64,000 bases of DNA from Acidobacteriota bacterium (lineage in GTDB: Bacteria; Acidobacteriota; Thermoanaerobaculia; Thermoanaerobaculales; Thermoanaerobaculaceae): assembly GCA_016213675.1 (NCBI GenBank), contig JACQZW010000025.1:1-64000 (forward strand), given 5' to 3'. Below are positions 19,001 to 27,822 of this stretch, piece by piece. Position numbers and translations under genes: made by a program. Numbering within the stretch: the stretch's first letter is position 1; the number at the start of each line of letters is the position of its first letter. The notes under the pieces are model-generated. The model saw nothing but the letters and a program-made list of their open reading frames with translations, was not told the DNA's origin and made no database searches.

Positions 19001-19014
19001 ATAGAATCGAGACA

Positions 19015-20544
19015 GTGAGTCCGAAAGAACGGCTGGTCCACGCTGCGACACTCGTCCTGCGCATGGGACTGGTGGCGTTGCTGTGGGCGCTCCTCAGCAC
19101 CGCGGGACAGCTCTTCGAGGTATCGCCGGGGCTCTCGTTCTTCTTCCCGGCCGCGGCGATCTGTGTGCTCGCCGGTGCGTGGCTCGGCCCGTGGGGGGCG
19201 CTGGCCCTGCTGCCGGCGAACTACCTCGCACCCTGGGGTGCAGCGGTCGGCGTGTGGCCCGGTCTGCTCTTCGGGCTCCCGGCTGCGGCGTGGGCCCTGC
19301 TCGTCGCCCTCCTCCCCCCGTTCGGCGGAACCACGGGCAAGCGTTCCGCGCGCTTCGTGTTCTACGGCGTCGTGGGCGGCTCGCTGGTCTGCTCGTTGGT
19401 CGGGAACGGGGGGCTGGTCGTGACCGGCGCGACGGCCACCGGAGGCGCGTTCATGCGCGGCCTGTGGACGTGGTGGATCGGGGACCTGGCCGCCGGCCTC
19501 GCCCTGGGCCTTCCGATGGTGGTCCTCGCCGCCCCGCACCTCTTGCTGGCGGACCGGGACATCCGGCTGTGGCGCGCATGGAGGCGATCGCGCCGGGACG
19601 TGGCCGTGATGATCTCCCTGGCGGGGCTGGGCTGCCTCGCGGCCTGGGTCCTCTCCACCTCCACGGGCGGCAGCGTGCACTGGTTCGCGGTCTTCCTGGT
19701 GCCGGCGATCGCCGCGGCGAGCTGGCGCGGCGGGGTGGGTGGCGGTGTCATCGCCAACGGCCTGGTCAGCATGGCCTACGTGGCGCTCGTGGTGCCGACG
19801 CTCCACCACGGCGGGGACAACGTCATCGTGGGCCTCGCATCCGCATACGCGAACCTCCTCCTCTTCTCGGCGTTCGCCGCGCTCGTCGGCGTGCTCGCGA
19901 GCACGAACCAGGAGCTCCTCGACCAGGTTCGCGAGCAGGGCGAGGCGGTCGTCAACGGCCTCGAGGACGCGGTCGGTGCGCTGGCGGCGGCCATCGAGTT
20001 GAAGGTGAAGTCGGGGGACGGCCACGTCCAGAGGGTCGCGCGGCTGTCGGCCGCGATCGCGGTCGAGATGGGATTCTCGCGCGAGGCGGTCGCGGTGCTC
20101 CGCCGCGCCGCCATCCTCCACGACGTGGGCAAGGTGGGTGTTCCCGAGGAGCTGTTGAGGAAGCCCGCACTCCTGACCGACGTCGAGCGGCAGCTCGTCC
20201 GCGACTACGTCGATCTCGGCGTGCAGATCCTCGAGCGCGTCGAGTTCCTGGCCCCGGTCCTGGACGTGCTGCGTTTCGTCGACGAGCGATGGGACGGCAA
20301 GACCAGCGGCGAGTTCCCGGCGCGCTTCGGCCTGACGGGCGAGGAGATACCGCTGTCGTCACGGATCGTTGCGGCGAGCTGCGCGTTCGACGCCCTGACG
20401 CACGACCGGCCGTTCCGGACCCGCCTGACCGTCGAGGGCGCGGTCGCGGAGGTGTGGCGGAACTCGGGGCGCAAGTTCGACCCGCAGGTGGTCGACGCCG
20501 TGACGAGGGTCGTCCGCGAGGGTTGGGATCCGGAAGGACACTGA
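19015..20544 (+). CDS. Membrane sensor (MASE1-like) with degenerate HD-GYP domain
   Basis: 509 residues. The first 310 or so residues hold 8 hydrophobic segments with MASE1-like features (SFFFPAAAICVLAGAWLGPWGALALLPAN). The C-terminal domain resembles HD-GYP c-di-GMP phosphodiesterases: GHVQRVARLSAAIAVEMG and HDVGKVGVPEELLRKP are kept, but the second half is altered. HHE is replaced by FVDE, GYP by EFP (DERWDGKTSGEFP), and VAD by VAAS. Two metal/substrate motifs are therefore lost, so activity is uncertain. GTG 19015 follows a TAGAAT box by 7 bases; the ATG at 18973 lies upstream of the promoter palindrome. Confidence 0.8.
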   Translation: MSPKERLVHAATLVLRMGLVALLWALLSTAGQLFEVSPGLSFFFPAAAICVLAGAWLGPWGALALLPANYLAPWGAAVGVWPGLLFGLPAAAWALLVALLPPFGGTTGKRSARFVFYGVVGGSLVCSLVGNGGLVVTGATATGGAFMRGLWTWWIGDLAAGLALGLPMVVLAAPHLLLADRDIRLWRAWRRSRRDVAVMISLAGLGCLAAWVLSTSTGGSVHWFAVFLVPAIAAASWRGGVGGGVIANGLVSMAYVALVVPTLHHGGDNVIVGLASAYANLLLFSAFAALVGVLASTNQELLDQVREQGEAVVNGLEDAVGALAAAIELKVKSGDGHVQRVARLSAAIAVEMGFSREAVAVLRRAAILHDVGKVGVPEELLRKPALLTDVERQLVRDYVDLGVQILERVEFLAPVLDVLRFVDERWDGKTSGEFPARFGLTGEEIPLSSRIVAASCAFDALTHDRPFRTRLTVEGAVAEVWRNSGRKFDPQVVDAVTRVVREGWDPEGH

Positions 20545-20548
20545 CGGG

Positions 20549-20576
20549 GACGGGGGACAGCAGCCCCCGCCCCCCG
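20549..20576. terminator. GC hairpin between converging HD-GYP and htpX genes
   Basis: CGGGGG (20551-20556) pairs with CCCCCG (20564-20569), with flanking G and C runs able to extend the stem past a bulge, in the 38-base gap between two converging stops. No T-tract. Confidence 0.35.
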
Positions 20577-20582
20577 GTGAGG

Positions 20583-21434
20583 CTACATGCGGCCGACCAT
20601 CGCTTCGAGGCGCGCGATCCGCTCCTCCATCGGTGGGTGGGTCGAGAACAGGTTCATCAGGCCACGTCCGGAGAACGGGTTGGCGATCATCATGTGGGCG
20701 GTGGTCGCCTGGGCCGACACCATCGGGACCCGTGCGGAATAGGCACCGAGCTTGCGCAAGGCCGCTGCGAGGCCCATGGGGTTGCCGACTAAGCGCGCGG
20801 CGCCCGCGTCCGCGGCGAATTCCCGGGAGCGCGAGATCGCCATCTGGATCAGCAGCGCCGCGAACGGCGCGACGATCATGAAGAACAGGCCGCCGAGGCC
20901 GCCTCCCCGGTCGTCACGGTCGCGACCGCCCCCGAACATCACGGCGTACCCGGCCATCCGCGCCAGTACCGTGAGGGCGCCGGCGAGCGTCGCGGCCACC
21001 GACGAGATCAGGATGTCGCGGTTCATCACGTGGGTGAGCTCGTGCGCGAGGACGCCCTTGACCTCCTCGCGATCCATGGCGCGCAGCAGGCCCTCGGTGA
21101 CGGCCACGGCGGCATGGCTCGGCGAGCGCCCGGTGGCGAACGCGTTCGGCTGGGCTTCGGGGATCAGGTAGAGGCGGGGCATCGGCATCCCGCCGCGCTG
21201 CGTCAGCTCGGCGACCATCGCGTAGAGGTCAGGCGCCTGCGCCTCGTCGACGGGTTTCGCACGGTGCATCGCGAGGGCGATCTTGTCCGAAAAGAAGTAC
21301 GCCACGAGGTTCATCAGGCCGGCCATTCCGCGGGCGAGGACGAGCCCCTGCCGCCCGCCCATGAGCTCGCCGATCCACAGCAGCAGCCCGGTCAGCAGAC
21401 CGAGCAAGAGCGTTGTCTTCATCCAGTTGCCCAT
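20583..21434 (-). CDS. htpX: HtpX-family membrane zinc metalloprotease
   Basis: 283 residues. M48B signatures: zinc motif HELTH at 131-135, third ligand Glu in SREFAADAGAARL near residue 203, and substrate region EAQPNAFATGRSP. Two N-terminal and two central hydrophobic segments anchor the catalytic domain in the inner membrane, facing the cytoplasm. HtpX degrades misfolded membrane proteins with FtsH and is often induced by envelope stress. AGGAGGA sits 8 bases before ATG 21434. Gene ends in a THPPMEERIARLE motif typical of the family. Confidence 0.94.
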   Translation of the reverse strand: MGNWMKTTLLLGLLTGLLLWIGELMGGRQGLVLARGMAGLMNLVAYFFSDKIALAMHRAKPVDEAQAPDLYAMVAELTQRGGMPMPRLYLIPEAQPNAFATGRSPSHAAVAVTEGLLRAMDREEVKGVLAHELTHVMNRDILISSVAATLAGALTVLARMAGYAVMFGGGRDRDDRGGGLGGLFFMIVAPFAALLIQMAISRSREFAADAGAARLVGNPMGLAAALRKLGAYSARVPMVSAQATTAHMMIANPFSGRGLMNLFSTHPPMEERIARLEAMVGRM

Positions 21435-21589
21435 CTTCGTTCCTCCTCTGCCGGGGTCGGGCGGCGCCTTGGCTCGTCGCCAACCCGGCGCCGGTCACGA
21501 TCGCTGGCTCCCGTGGAGCCCGATCGTGGCCGGCAGTGTACGCAAGACCGCTGCCAGCCGGGGCATTCCCGTGGCGCGCGGCCGGGCCG

Positions 21590-21772
21590 TCAAGGGGACT
21601 CGGTCGGCGTCGCCGGGGGTGCGCCCGGTTGCATCCCGAGCTCCGGGGACAGCCGCAGACTGCACGACCGCGAGGTCGCGGCGACCGCCACGACCAGGGC
21701 GATGAGAGCCACGCCGACGGCCGCGAGGAAGTACTCGGCGGCGCTGTGCCGGGGGCGCGGTCGCTTCTTCAT
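21590..21772 (-). CDS. Small single-span membrane protein
   Basis: 60 residues, not recognised. A basic N-terminus (MKKRPRPRH) precedes one hydrophobic helix (residues 14-34) and a short Pro-rich outer tail. It starts 10 bases after the stop of the response regulator gene. TAGAAT (21780-21785, minus strand) is 7 bases before the ATG and overlaps that stop, so it may have its own leaderless transcript. Coding status rests on the basic-hydrophobic-polar layout and the promoter position. Confidence 0.5.
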   Translation of the reverse strand: MKKRPRPRHSAAEYFLAAVGVALIALVVAVAATSRSCSLRLSPELGMQPGAPPATPTESP

Positions 21773-21782
21773 CGACCTGATT

Positions 21783-22679
21783 CTACCCGGAGAGCTGCCT
21801 TCGGCGGCTTCGCTTCTCCTGGTACATCGCCTCGTCGACCCGGGCCAGCAGTTCGAGGATCGAGACCGAGTTCGACGGCTCGAAGCGCATCGTCCCGATG
21901 GACAGGGAGAGTCGGTACGGCCTGCCGGCCTGGGCGTTGAAGACGTGCAGGTTGTCGCGCAGCCGGGCGGTGACGGTGTCCGAGGACACCCCGCCCGGGT
22001 CGACGGCGACGACGACGAACTCGTCACCGCCCAGCCGGGCGATGATGTCCGAGCCGCGGAACGTCCCGCGCAGCGCCTCGGCCGTCTCGATCAGGGCGAG
22101 GTCGCCCTCGGCATGGCCCCAGGAGTCGTTGATGCGCTTGAAGTCGTCGAGGTCGGCGAAGATCAGGAGGAGTTGGCGATGCGAGCGCTGCGCCAGCTTC
22201 ACGTGGTGCTCGGCGAGCGTGAGCAGCCCGCGCCGATTGTACAGCCCGGTGAGGTCGTCGATCATGGCTGCGCTGCGCAGCGTCTCGATCATGTGGTGGC
22301 GCTCGATGGCGTAGCGGAGTGCCCGTGCCACGACCTCGCCGTTGACCCTCGCCTTGACGAGGAAGTCCTGCGCTCCCTGCCGCACCGCGCCGACGCCGAG
22401 GTCGTCGGCGTCCAGCTCGCTGAGGACGACGACAGGCACCTCGGGGATGAGGTCCAGCACCCGCCGCAGGGTCTCGAGCCCCTCGCTGTCCGGGAGGTGA
22501 AGGTCGAGGACGACGACGTCGGCGCCGCCGTCCGCCAGCGCGGCCAGGCCATCGGCGAGCGTCGCCTGGCAGGAGAGCTCGAAGCGAGATCCGGGCACCG
22601 CCGCCAGGGCCTCCGCGAGGTAGGTTGCGAAGCCCGGGCTGCCATCGATGACCAGCGTGCGGATCGTGGTGCCGTTCAT
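21783..22679 (-). CDS. Response regulator diguanylate cyclase (REC-GGDEF)
   Basis: 298 residues. REC domain residues 1-125: phosphoacceptor D59 (VVVLDLH), conserved K109; the usual acidic pair near residue 12 is reduced to a single Asp (VIDGSPG). GGDEF domain 135-298: DLTGLYNRRG, ADLDDFKRIND, catalytic GGDEF at 217-221 and an intact inhibitory I-site RGSD at 208-211. It makes c-di-GMP, with feedback control by product binding. It lies downstream of the ABC importer genes on the opposite side from the HD-GYP protein, giving a potential synthesis/degradation pair. The partner kinase may be the one at 26421 but nothing shows this directly. Confidence 0.9.
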   Translation of the reverse strand: MNGTTIRTLVIDGSPGFATYLAEALAAVPGSRFELSCQATLADGLAALADGGADVVVLDLHLPDSEGLETLRRVLDLIPEVPVVVLSELDADDLGVGAVRQGAQDFLVKARVNGEVVARALRYAIERHHMIETLRSAAMIDDLTGLYNRRGLLTLAEHHVKLAQRSHRQLLLIFADLDDFKRINDSWGHAEGDLALIETAEALRGTFRGSDIIARLGGDEFVVVAVDPGGVSSDTVTARLRDNLHVFNAQAGRPYRLSLSIGTMRFEPSNSVSILELLARVDEAMYQEKRSRRRQLSG

Positions 22680-22753
22680 GTCGAGACTCCGGCGATCGTG
22701 GCGCGGATCGTGTCGTCGAGCGCGGCCATTTCACCACACTTGGCGGGGCTCCG

Positions 22754-23755
22754 TCACGGGTGCCGCTGGGCGCGCGCCAGATCGCCGAGCCCGTCGGCGA
22801 TGAGCGCCGCGGCGACGACGGTGGCGGCGATGCAGGCGCCCGGGAAGAGCGACACCCACCAGCCGCCCATCACGAGCTCCTCGCCCTGGGCCACCATCCC
22901 GCCCCACGACGCCAGCGGCGGTTGGACCCCGAGGCCGAGGAACGACAGGGCCGCCTCGATGAGGATGAGGTCGCCGAGGCGCAGCGCGGCGTCCTGGGCG
23001 AGCGGGGTTGTCACGTTGGGGAGCAGGTGGATGACGGCGATCCGCAGCGGGCCGGCGCCGATCGCGCGGGCGCCGAGGACGAAGTCCCGCGACTTCAGCG
23101 AGAGCACCTGGCCACGGACCAGGCGGGCGACTCCCATCCAGGACGAGAAGCCGAGCACGGCGACGAGGGTGAACACGGAGGGCCGGAACAGGGCCGCGAG
23201 GAGGATCAGGAGGAACAGCATCGGCACGGCGAGCAGGGCGTCGACAAGCCGCATGAGCACGCCGTCGATGGTGCGTCCCGCCAGGCCCGCCGCCATCCCG
23301 ACGGCGACACCGACGAACAGAGCTACGAAGAGGGCCAGCGCACCGACCGCCAGCGACACCCGGCCACCGTGGAGGAGGCGGGCGAGGACGTCTCGGCCCA
23401 GGGTGTCCGTGCCGAGCCAGTAGCTCGTCTCACGGATCGCGGTGATCTCGCCGGCCTCCAGCCGTTCCGCGACCCCGCCGCGGATGGCGACGACCACGTC
23501 TCCCTCGTGGCGGACCGACTCGGCCGCGAGTGTTGAGCCGTCGCGGCGCTCGACCACGATGCGGGAGGACCCGGGTGGCAGCAAGGCCGCGACGCGCGGA
23601 TCGAGGATTGCCGAGGGGTCGGCGGTCCACCACGGCCCCAGGCTGCACACGCCGAGCAGGCTCGTCAGTATGAGCAGCCCGACGCGGAGCCGCCGCGGAC
23701 CGGTCGCGACGAGGTGGGCGGACTTCCGCAGGCGCCGAGTGGTCGTCTCCGACAT
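22754..23755 (-). CDS. ABC peptide-type permease (DppC-like)
   Basis: 333 residues. An N-terminal helix is followed by a periplasmic loop of about 90 residues. The transmembrane domain contains the family's LGTDTLGRDVLARLLHGGRVSLAVG and the EAA-like loop (RLVRGQVLSLKSRDFVLGARAIG). It pairs with the preceding DppB-like subunit; the start ATG overlaps that gene's stop (TGATG). No ATP-binding subunit follows; the next gene downstream on this strand is the response regulator, which actually starts at 22679. It imports oligopeptides or similar ligands. Confidence 0.9.
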   Translation of the reverse strand: MSETTTRRLRKSAHLVATGPRRLRVGLLILTSLLGVCSLGPWWTADPSAILDPRVAALLPPGSSRIVVERRDGSTLAAESVRHEGDVVVAIRGGVAERLEAGEITAIRETSYWLGTDTLGRDVLARLLHGGRVSLAVGALALFVALFVGVAVGMAAGLAGRTIDGVLMRLVDALLAVPMLFLLILLAALFRPSVFTLVAVLGFSSWMGVARLVRGQVLSLKSRDFVLGARAIGAGPLRIAVIHLLPNVTTPLAQDAALRLGDLILIEAALSFLGLGVQPPLASWGGMVAQGEELVMGGWWVSLFPGACIAATVVAAALIADGLGDLARAQRHP

Positions 23756-24717
23756 CAGACGCGCACCCTCGGGTCGACCGCCGCGTAGGCGAGGTCGGCG
23801 AGCGCATTCCCGACGACGACGGCGAGGGTGGCGACGAGCGTGCCGCCCATGAGCAGCGGGACGTCGCGGGCGAGCGCGGCGGCATACATCGCCTGGCCCA
23901 TCCCCGGCCAGGAGAACACCACCTCGATGACCAGGGAGCCGGACACCAGGAAGGGCAGCGACAGCCCGATCATGGTGATGAGGGGAAGCATCGCGTTGGG
24001 CAGCGCATGGGTGAGGAGCGCCCGCGTCTCGCTGCAGCCGCGGGCCCGCGCAGCCACGACGTAGCCCTGGGTCCGCTCGTCGAGCAGTGAACCGCGGAGG
24101 TACCGGGCTACCGCGCCCATGCCGGCGATCCCGACCGTCAGCACCGGCAGCACGAGGTGGGCCAGGAGGTCGCGGGTCTTCGCCCAGCCGGTGGCGAGCT
24201 CTCCTGCGGGCGACAGCAGGTGCGACGAGGGCAGCCAGTGCAGCGAGTACGAGAACACGTAGAGCAACCCCAGCGCGACCAGGAACGTCGGCAGGGCGTA
24301 GGCGGTCAGCGTCACGACGGTGATGAACCGGTCGGCGGTCCCGTGTGGGCGGCGGAGCTGGGCGAGGGCGAACGCGACGCCGCCCGCGATTTCCAGGAGC
24401 AATCCGAGGGAGGCGAGCAGGGCGGTGTTCGGGATCGACTCGGCGAGCACGGCGGTGACCGGCCGGTGGTGCGTCCACGACGAACCGAGGTCTCCGGACA
24501 GCGCCGAGCCGAGCCATGACGCGTAACGACTGGCCAGGGGACGGTCGAGCCCGAAGTCGTGGCGCCACCGCTCGCGAACTGCCGGGGAGATCCTGGCGTC
24601 GGAGAGCCGGCTGGCGACGTCGCCGGGCGCCAGCGAGACGAGCGCGAACGTGAGCGTGGCGACCAGCCAGAGCAGCACGCCGCCTGCGGCCGCGCGGCGC
24701 AGCGCCCAGCGGGCCAT
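23755..24717 (-). CDS. ABC peptide-type permease (DppB-like)
   Basis: 320 residues, six membrane segments. Signatures: RERWRHDFGLDRPLASRYASWL, GDLGSSWTHHRPVT (family: GDLGxSxxxxxPV) and the EAA loop YVVAARARGCSETRALLTHALPNAMLP. It forms the channel dimer with the next gene. The start overlaps the stop of the binding-protein gene (TGATG), and the stop overlaps the DppC start, so the three genes are translationally coupled. Confidence 0.92.
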   Translation of the reverse strand: MARWALRRAAAGGVLLWLVATLTFALVSLAPGDVASRLSDARISPAVRERWRHDFGLDRPLASRYASWLGSALSGDLGSSWTHHRPVTAVLAESIPNTALLASLGLLLEIAGGVAFALAQLRRPHGTADRFITVVTLTAYALPTFLVALGLLYVFSYSLHWLPSSHLLSPAGELATGWAKTRDLLAHLVLPVLTVGIAGMGAVARYLRGSLLDERTQGYVVAARARGCSETRALLTHALPNAMLPLITMIGLSLPFLVSGSLVIEVVFSWPGMGQAMYAAALARDVPLLMGGTLVATLAVVVGNALADLAYAAVDPRVRV

Positions 24718-26348
24718 CACGGCCCCCAGTACCACTCGTCGATGTTGAAGAACGTGCTCAACGCGTTGAAGTCGGCGCCGCGGATCCGCCGGCTGATGCC
24801 CACCAGGTCGTTGGCCTCGTAGATGAACGTGACCGGCTGGTCGTCGACGATGATCTCCTGGATCCGGTCGAGGAGCACCTTGGCGCGCGCGTAGTCGGCC
24901 TCCTCGCGGGCCGCCGCGATCAGGCGATCGACCTCCGGGTTCGAGTAGCCCATGAAGTTGCTCGTTCCCTGGGTGTCGCTCGGGGTCGTCCACGGCGCCG
25001 TGAGGTCGACCTTGGTGGCCTCGGCCCACGCGCTGATCGAGGCATCGAACTGTCCGGCGTCGAGGCGCGCGAGGAGCGCCGCGTACTCCACCTGCTGCGG
25101 CCTGCAGACGACGCCGACGCGGGCGAGGTCGGCCTGGATGATGACCGCCATGTCGGCGCGCAGGCTGTTGGCCGACGGGTACGCCAGGTCGAACACGAAA
25201 GGCTTTCCGCCGCGATCCAGGATCCCGTCGCCGTCCGAGTCCCGCCAGCCGGCCTCGGCGAGCAGCGCCCTGGCCTGCGCCAGGTCGTACGGCAGGGGGG
25301 CCAGGTTGCGGTTGAAGGCCCACATCGAGGAGAGCACCGGGCCGACGGCCAGCCTGGCATGGCCGAAGTACACGCTGTCGACGAGCGCCTTCCGGTTGAC
25401 GGCGAGGGACAGGGCCTTGCGGACCCGACGGTCGGTGAACGGCGCCCGGCGGTTGTTCCAGGCGACGAACCCCCAGCGGCGCGACGGGTACTCGACGAGC
25501 TCGAGCTCGGTATGGTCCCTGATCCGCCCGGCCTCGCGTGGCGGCACGACCTCGACGAGGTGGATCTCGCCGGCGACGAGCTGGGCGAGCTGACTGGCGA
25601 TGTCCGGGATCACGCGCAGGACGAGACGGTCCAGGTACGGTCGCGGCGCGCCCCACCACGCCGGGTCACGCTCCAGGATGAGCGTCTGCTGCGGGTTGTG
25701 GGCCGCGACCCGAAACGGTCCGGAGGTGACGAGGATTTCCTCGAAGTCGGTGGCCCGCCACTTATCCATCGGCACCTTGCCCCAGGCGTGCTCCGGGATG
25801 ATGTGCCCGTCGTTGGCGTCCATGAGCTGGTAGGGGTAGACCCGCGAGAAGTGGAACGCGACCGTGTGGGCGTCTTTCACCTCGACATCGGTGATGTAGT
25901 CCTTGATCTCCAGGCCCGGGGCACCGATCCGCTCGTCCTTCTGGACCAGGTAGGTGAAGCGGACGTCGTTGGCGGTCACCGGCACGCCGTCGGTCCAGCG
26001 GGCGTCGGGGCGCAGGTGGAAGGTGATGACGCGGTTGTCCTGCGAGAACTCCCAGGACGTTGCCAGCGATGGCGCGAAGGAGGGTGGGTGAAGCTCGAAG
26101 TCCGGCTGCTCCACCATCAGGCTGGGGAACAGGAGCTCCATGAGCTGCAGCTCGTACGAGTCTCCGGCGGACTGGTACTCGTTGAAGGTCGACACGTCGG
26201 CGAGCGCCCCGACGACGCACTGACCGCCCCTGCGGGGGCCTTCGGCGCCGTCGGGTGCAGTGGCGGGATAGGGCTTGTCGCTGCAGGCGCTCGCGACCAT
26301 GGCGAGGCCAAGGGCGACGAGTGGCGACCGGGCATGCCGTGGGTTCAT
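24717..26348 (-). CDS. ABC peptide-type solute-binding lipoprotein (SBP_bac_5)
   Basis: 543 residues. A lipoprotein signal (LVALGLAMVASAC, Cys about residue 22) precedes a large DppA/OppA-type ligand-binding protein: HLRPDARWTDGVPVTANDVRFTYL, TSGPFRVAAHNP, LILERDPAWW, LSLAVNRKALVDSVYFG. ATG 26348 has GGGGGAG about 6 bases upstream. The ATG at 26366 is excluded because it overlaps the TACAAT -10 box (26365-26370). This gene starts the importer operon and is divergent from the kinase gene, with 72 bases between. Confidence 0.9.
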   Translation of the reverse strand: MNPRHARSPLVALGLAMVASACSDKPYPATAPDGAEGPRRGGQCVVGALADVSTFNEYQSAGDSYELQLMELLFPSLMVEQPDFELHPPSFAPSLATSWEFSQDNRVITFHLRPDARWTDGVPVTANDVRFTYLVQKDERIGAPGLEIKDYITDVEVKDAHTVAFHFSRVYPYQLMDANDGHIIPEHAWGKVPMDKWRATDFEEILVTSGPFRVAAHNPQQTLILERDPAWWGAPRPYLDRLVLRVIPDIASQLAQLVAGEIHLVEVVPPREAGRIRDHTELELVEYPSRRWGFVAWNNRRAPFTDRRVRKALSLAVNRKALVDSVYFGHARLAVGPVLSSMWAFNRNLAPLPYDLAQARALLAEAGWRDSDGDGILDRGGKPFVFDLAYPSANSLRADMAVIIQADLARVGVVCRPQQVEYAALLARLDAGQFDASISAWAEATKVDLTAPWTTPSDTQGTSNFMGYSNPEVDRLIAAAREEADYARAKVLLDRIQEIIVDDQPVTFIYEANDLVGISRRIRGADFNALSTFFNIDEWYWGP

Positions 26349-26364
26349 GGAGGCTCCCCCATTC

Positions 26365-26415
26365 ATTGTAGCCCGCGGTCGACGTGGGCCGGTCCCGGGA
26401 AGGTGAGGTTAGAAT
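26365..26415. promoter_or_regulatory. Divergent promoter region, importer operon / kinase
   Basis: Minus-strand TACAAT (26365-26370) serves the importer, plus-strand TAGAAT (26410-26415) the kinase. The kinase -10 is only 5 bases before ATG 26421 (leaderless); the importer has a Shine-Dalgarno. The shared 72-base interval suggests joint control. Confidence 0.5.
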
Positions 26416-26420
26416 CCGCC

Positions 26421-27737
26421 ATGCGCGGTGCCCTCCCCGAGCTGCGGCGGCAGTACCTGCTCGCCGTCCTGGTCTTCGCCGGCCTCCTGCTGGGGACGTT
26501 CGCCCTGTTCGCGCACCTGCTCACGAGCCAGTTCTCGCGCAGCTACCTCGAGGACGTCCTGCTGTCGGGGCGGGCCCAGGCCGAGGAGCTCGCCAGCCAG
26601 ATGAAGGGGGAGGGGCCGCTCTACAAGGTCGTGGAGAGCCGCCGCGTCGCCCTCGCGAAGGTGTCGGCCGCGCTGGCCCATCAGGAGGTCATCGATTCGG
26701 TCAAGGTCGTCGACGAGCGGGGCAAGCTGGTCTGGCAGACGGTGACCCGGACCGAGGGCTACACCGGTGGGTTTCCGGAGGGCAACCTGGAGCTGGCGGC
26801 GCCGCCAACCGAGCCCGAGGTGCGGGAGACCAGCAACAGCTACGAGATCCGCGTGCCGCTCGAGGACCTCGGGACGGTCGTGTACTCGCTGTCCAAGGAG
26901 GCGGTGGCCGGACGGGTCGCGATCCTGCAGCGCCGCCTCCTGCTGAACACCGCAGTCGCCGCCGGGGTCGGCCTGTCGGTGCTGGCGGCCGCGGTCCTGT
27001 TCATCTGGCACCTGGTCCAGCGCAACGCCGCGCTGGAGACCCGCAAGCGGCTCGACGAGGAGCTGGCCGCGCTCGGGAGCCTGGCGGCCAACCTCGCCCA
27101 CGAGATCCGCAACCCCCTGAACGCGCTCTCGATCAACCTCGAGCTGTTGGAGGAGGACCTCGACTCGCGGGCGTCGGGCGCCGACAGCGTCGTGCTCGCC
27201 CGCCGTGAGGTCGGCCGGCTGTCCCGGTTGGTCAACGACTTCCTGGTCTACGCGCGTCCCGCCTCGCCGGCCATCGAGGCCTGCGACGCCCAGGTCCTCG
27301 TCGACGACGTCGGCCGGCTGCTCGGGCCCGCCTGCGAGCGTGCCGGCGTCGAGCTGACCGTCGAGGCGTCCCCGGCGACCGTCCTCGCCGACCGCGGCCA
27401 GATCAGCCAGGTCCTGGTCAACCTGGCACTCAACGCGGTCCAGGCCATGGAGTCCTCGCAGGCACGACGCTTGCTATTGAGCTGCCGCGAGGAGAGCGAC
27501 CGGGTGACCTTCGAGGTGACCGACAGCGGCCCGGGGATCCCGGAGGGCGAGCTGGAGCGCGTCCGCGAGGCCTTCTACTCGCGGCGGAAGGGCGGGACCG
27601 GCCTGGGGTTGGCGATCGCCGAGAGGATCGTCGGCGGCCATTCCGGCACCCTCGAGCTCGCCAACCGGCTCGGGGGCGGCCTCACCGCCCGCGTCACCCT
27701 CCCCGCGGCAGGTAGGGTTGAAGGGTTGAAGGGTTGA
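26421..27737 (+). CDS. Membrane sensor histidine kinase
   Basis: 438 residues. Membrane helices at residues 12-32 and 174-199 flank a periplasmic sensor domain. H-box HEIRNPLNAL with His227, N-box LVNLALNAVQAM, G1 DSGPGIPEG, G2 GGTGLGLAIAERI. No HAMP domain of normal length. No response regulator gene is adjacent; the peptide-importer operon is divergent, so ligand sensing linked to that operon is possible. The last 7 or so residues (RVEGLKG) and the TGA stop are encoded by the GGGTTGAA repeat array that starts at 27715. Confidence 0.88.
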   Translation: MRGALPELRRQYLLAVLVFAGLLLGTFALFAHLLTSQFSRSYLEDVLLSGRAQAEELASQMKGEGPLYKVVESRRVALAKVSAALAHQEVIDSVKVVDERGKLVWQTVTRTEGYTGGFPEGNLELAAPPTEPEVRETSNSYEIRVPLEDLGTVVYSLSKEAVAGRVAILQRRLLLNTAVAAGVGLSVLAAAVLFIWHLVQRNAALETRKRLDEELAALGSLAANLAHEIRNPLNALSINLELLEEDLDSRASGADSVVLARREVGRLSRLVNDFLVYARPASPAIEACDAQVLVDDVGRLLGPACERAGVELTVEASPATVLADRGQISQVLVNLALNAVQAMESSQARRLLLSCREESDRVTFEVTDSGPGIPEGELERVREAFYSRRKGGTGLGLAIAERIVGGHSGTLELANRLGGGLTARVTLPAAGRVEGLKG

Positions 27738-27786
27738 AGGGTTGAAGGGTTGAAGGGTTGAAGGGTTGAAGGGTTGAAGGGTTGAA
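27715..27786. repeat. Octamer tandem array GGGTTGAA x9
   Basis: Nine perfect contiguous copies of GGGTTGAA. The array overlaps the 3' end of the kinase gene and supplies its stop codon. A complementary word (TTCAACCC) occurs at 27821-27828, where the 26-base tandem repeats begin. Confidence 0.95.
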
Positions 27787-27822
27787 GCAGGATCAGGGCG
27801 AATCCCTAACCTAGCAGTTCTT

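Noticed and set aside
18973-19014. ATG 18973 as start of the HD-GYP protein
   Set aside because: It would lie upstream of the palindrome and -10 box; GTG 19015 follows the box by the usual 7 bases.
26366-26366. ATG 26366 as start of the binding lipoprotein
   Set aside because: It overlaps the -10 box, and the Shine-Dalgarno serves ATG 26348.
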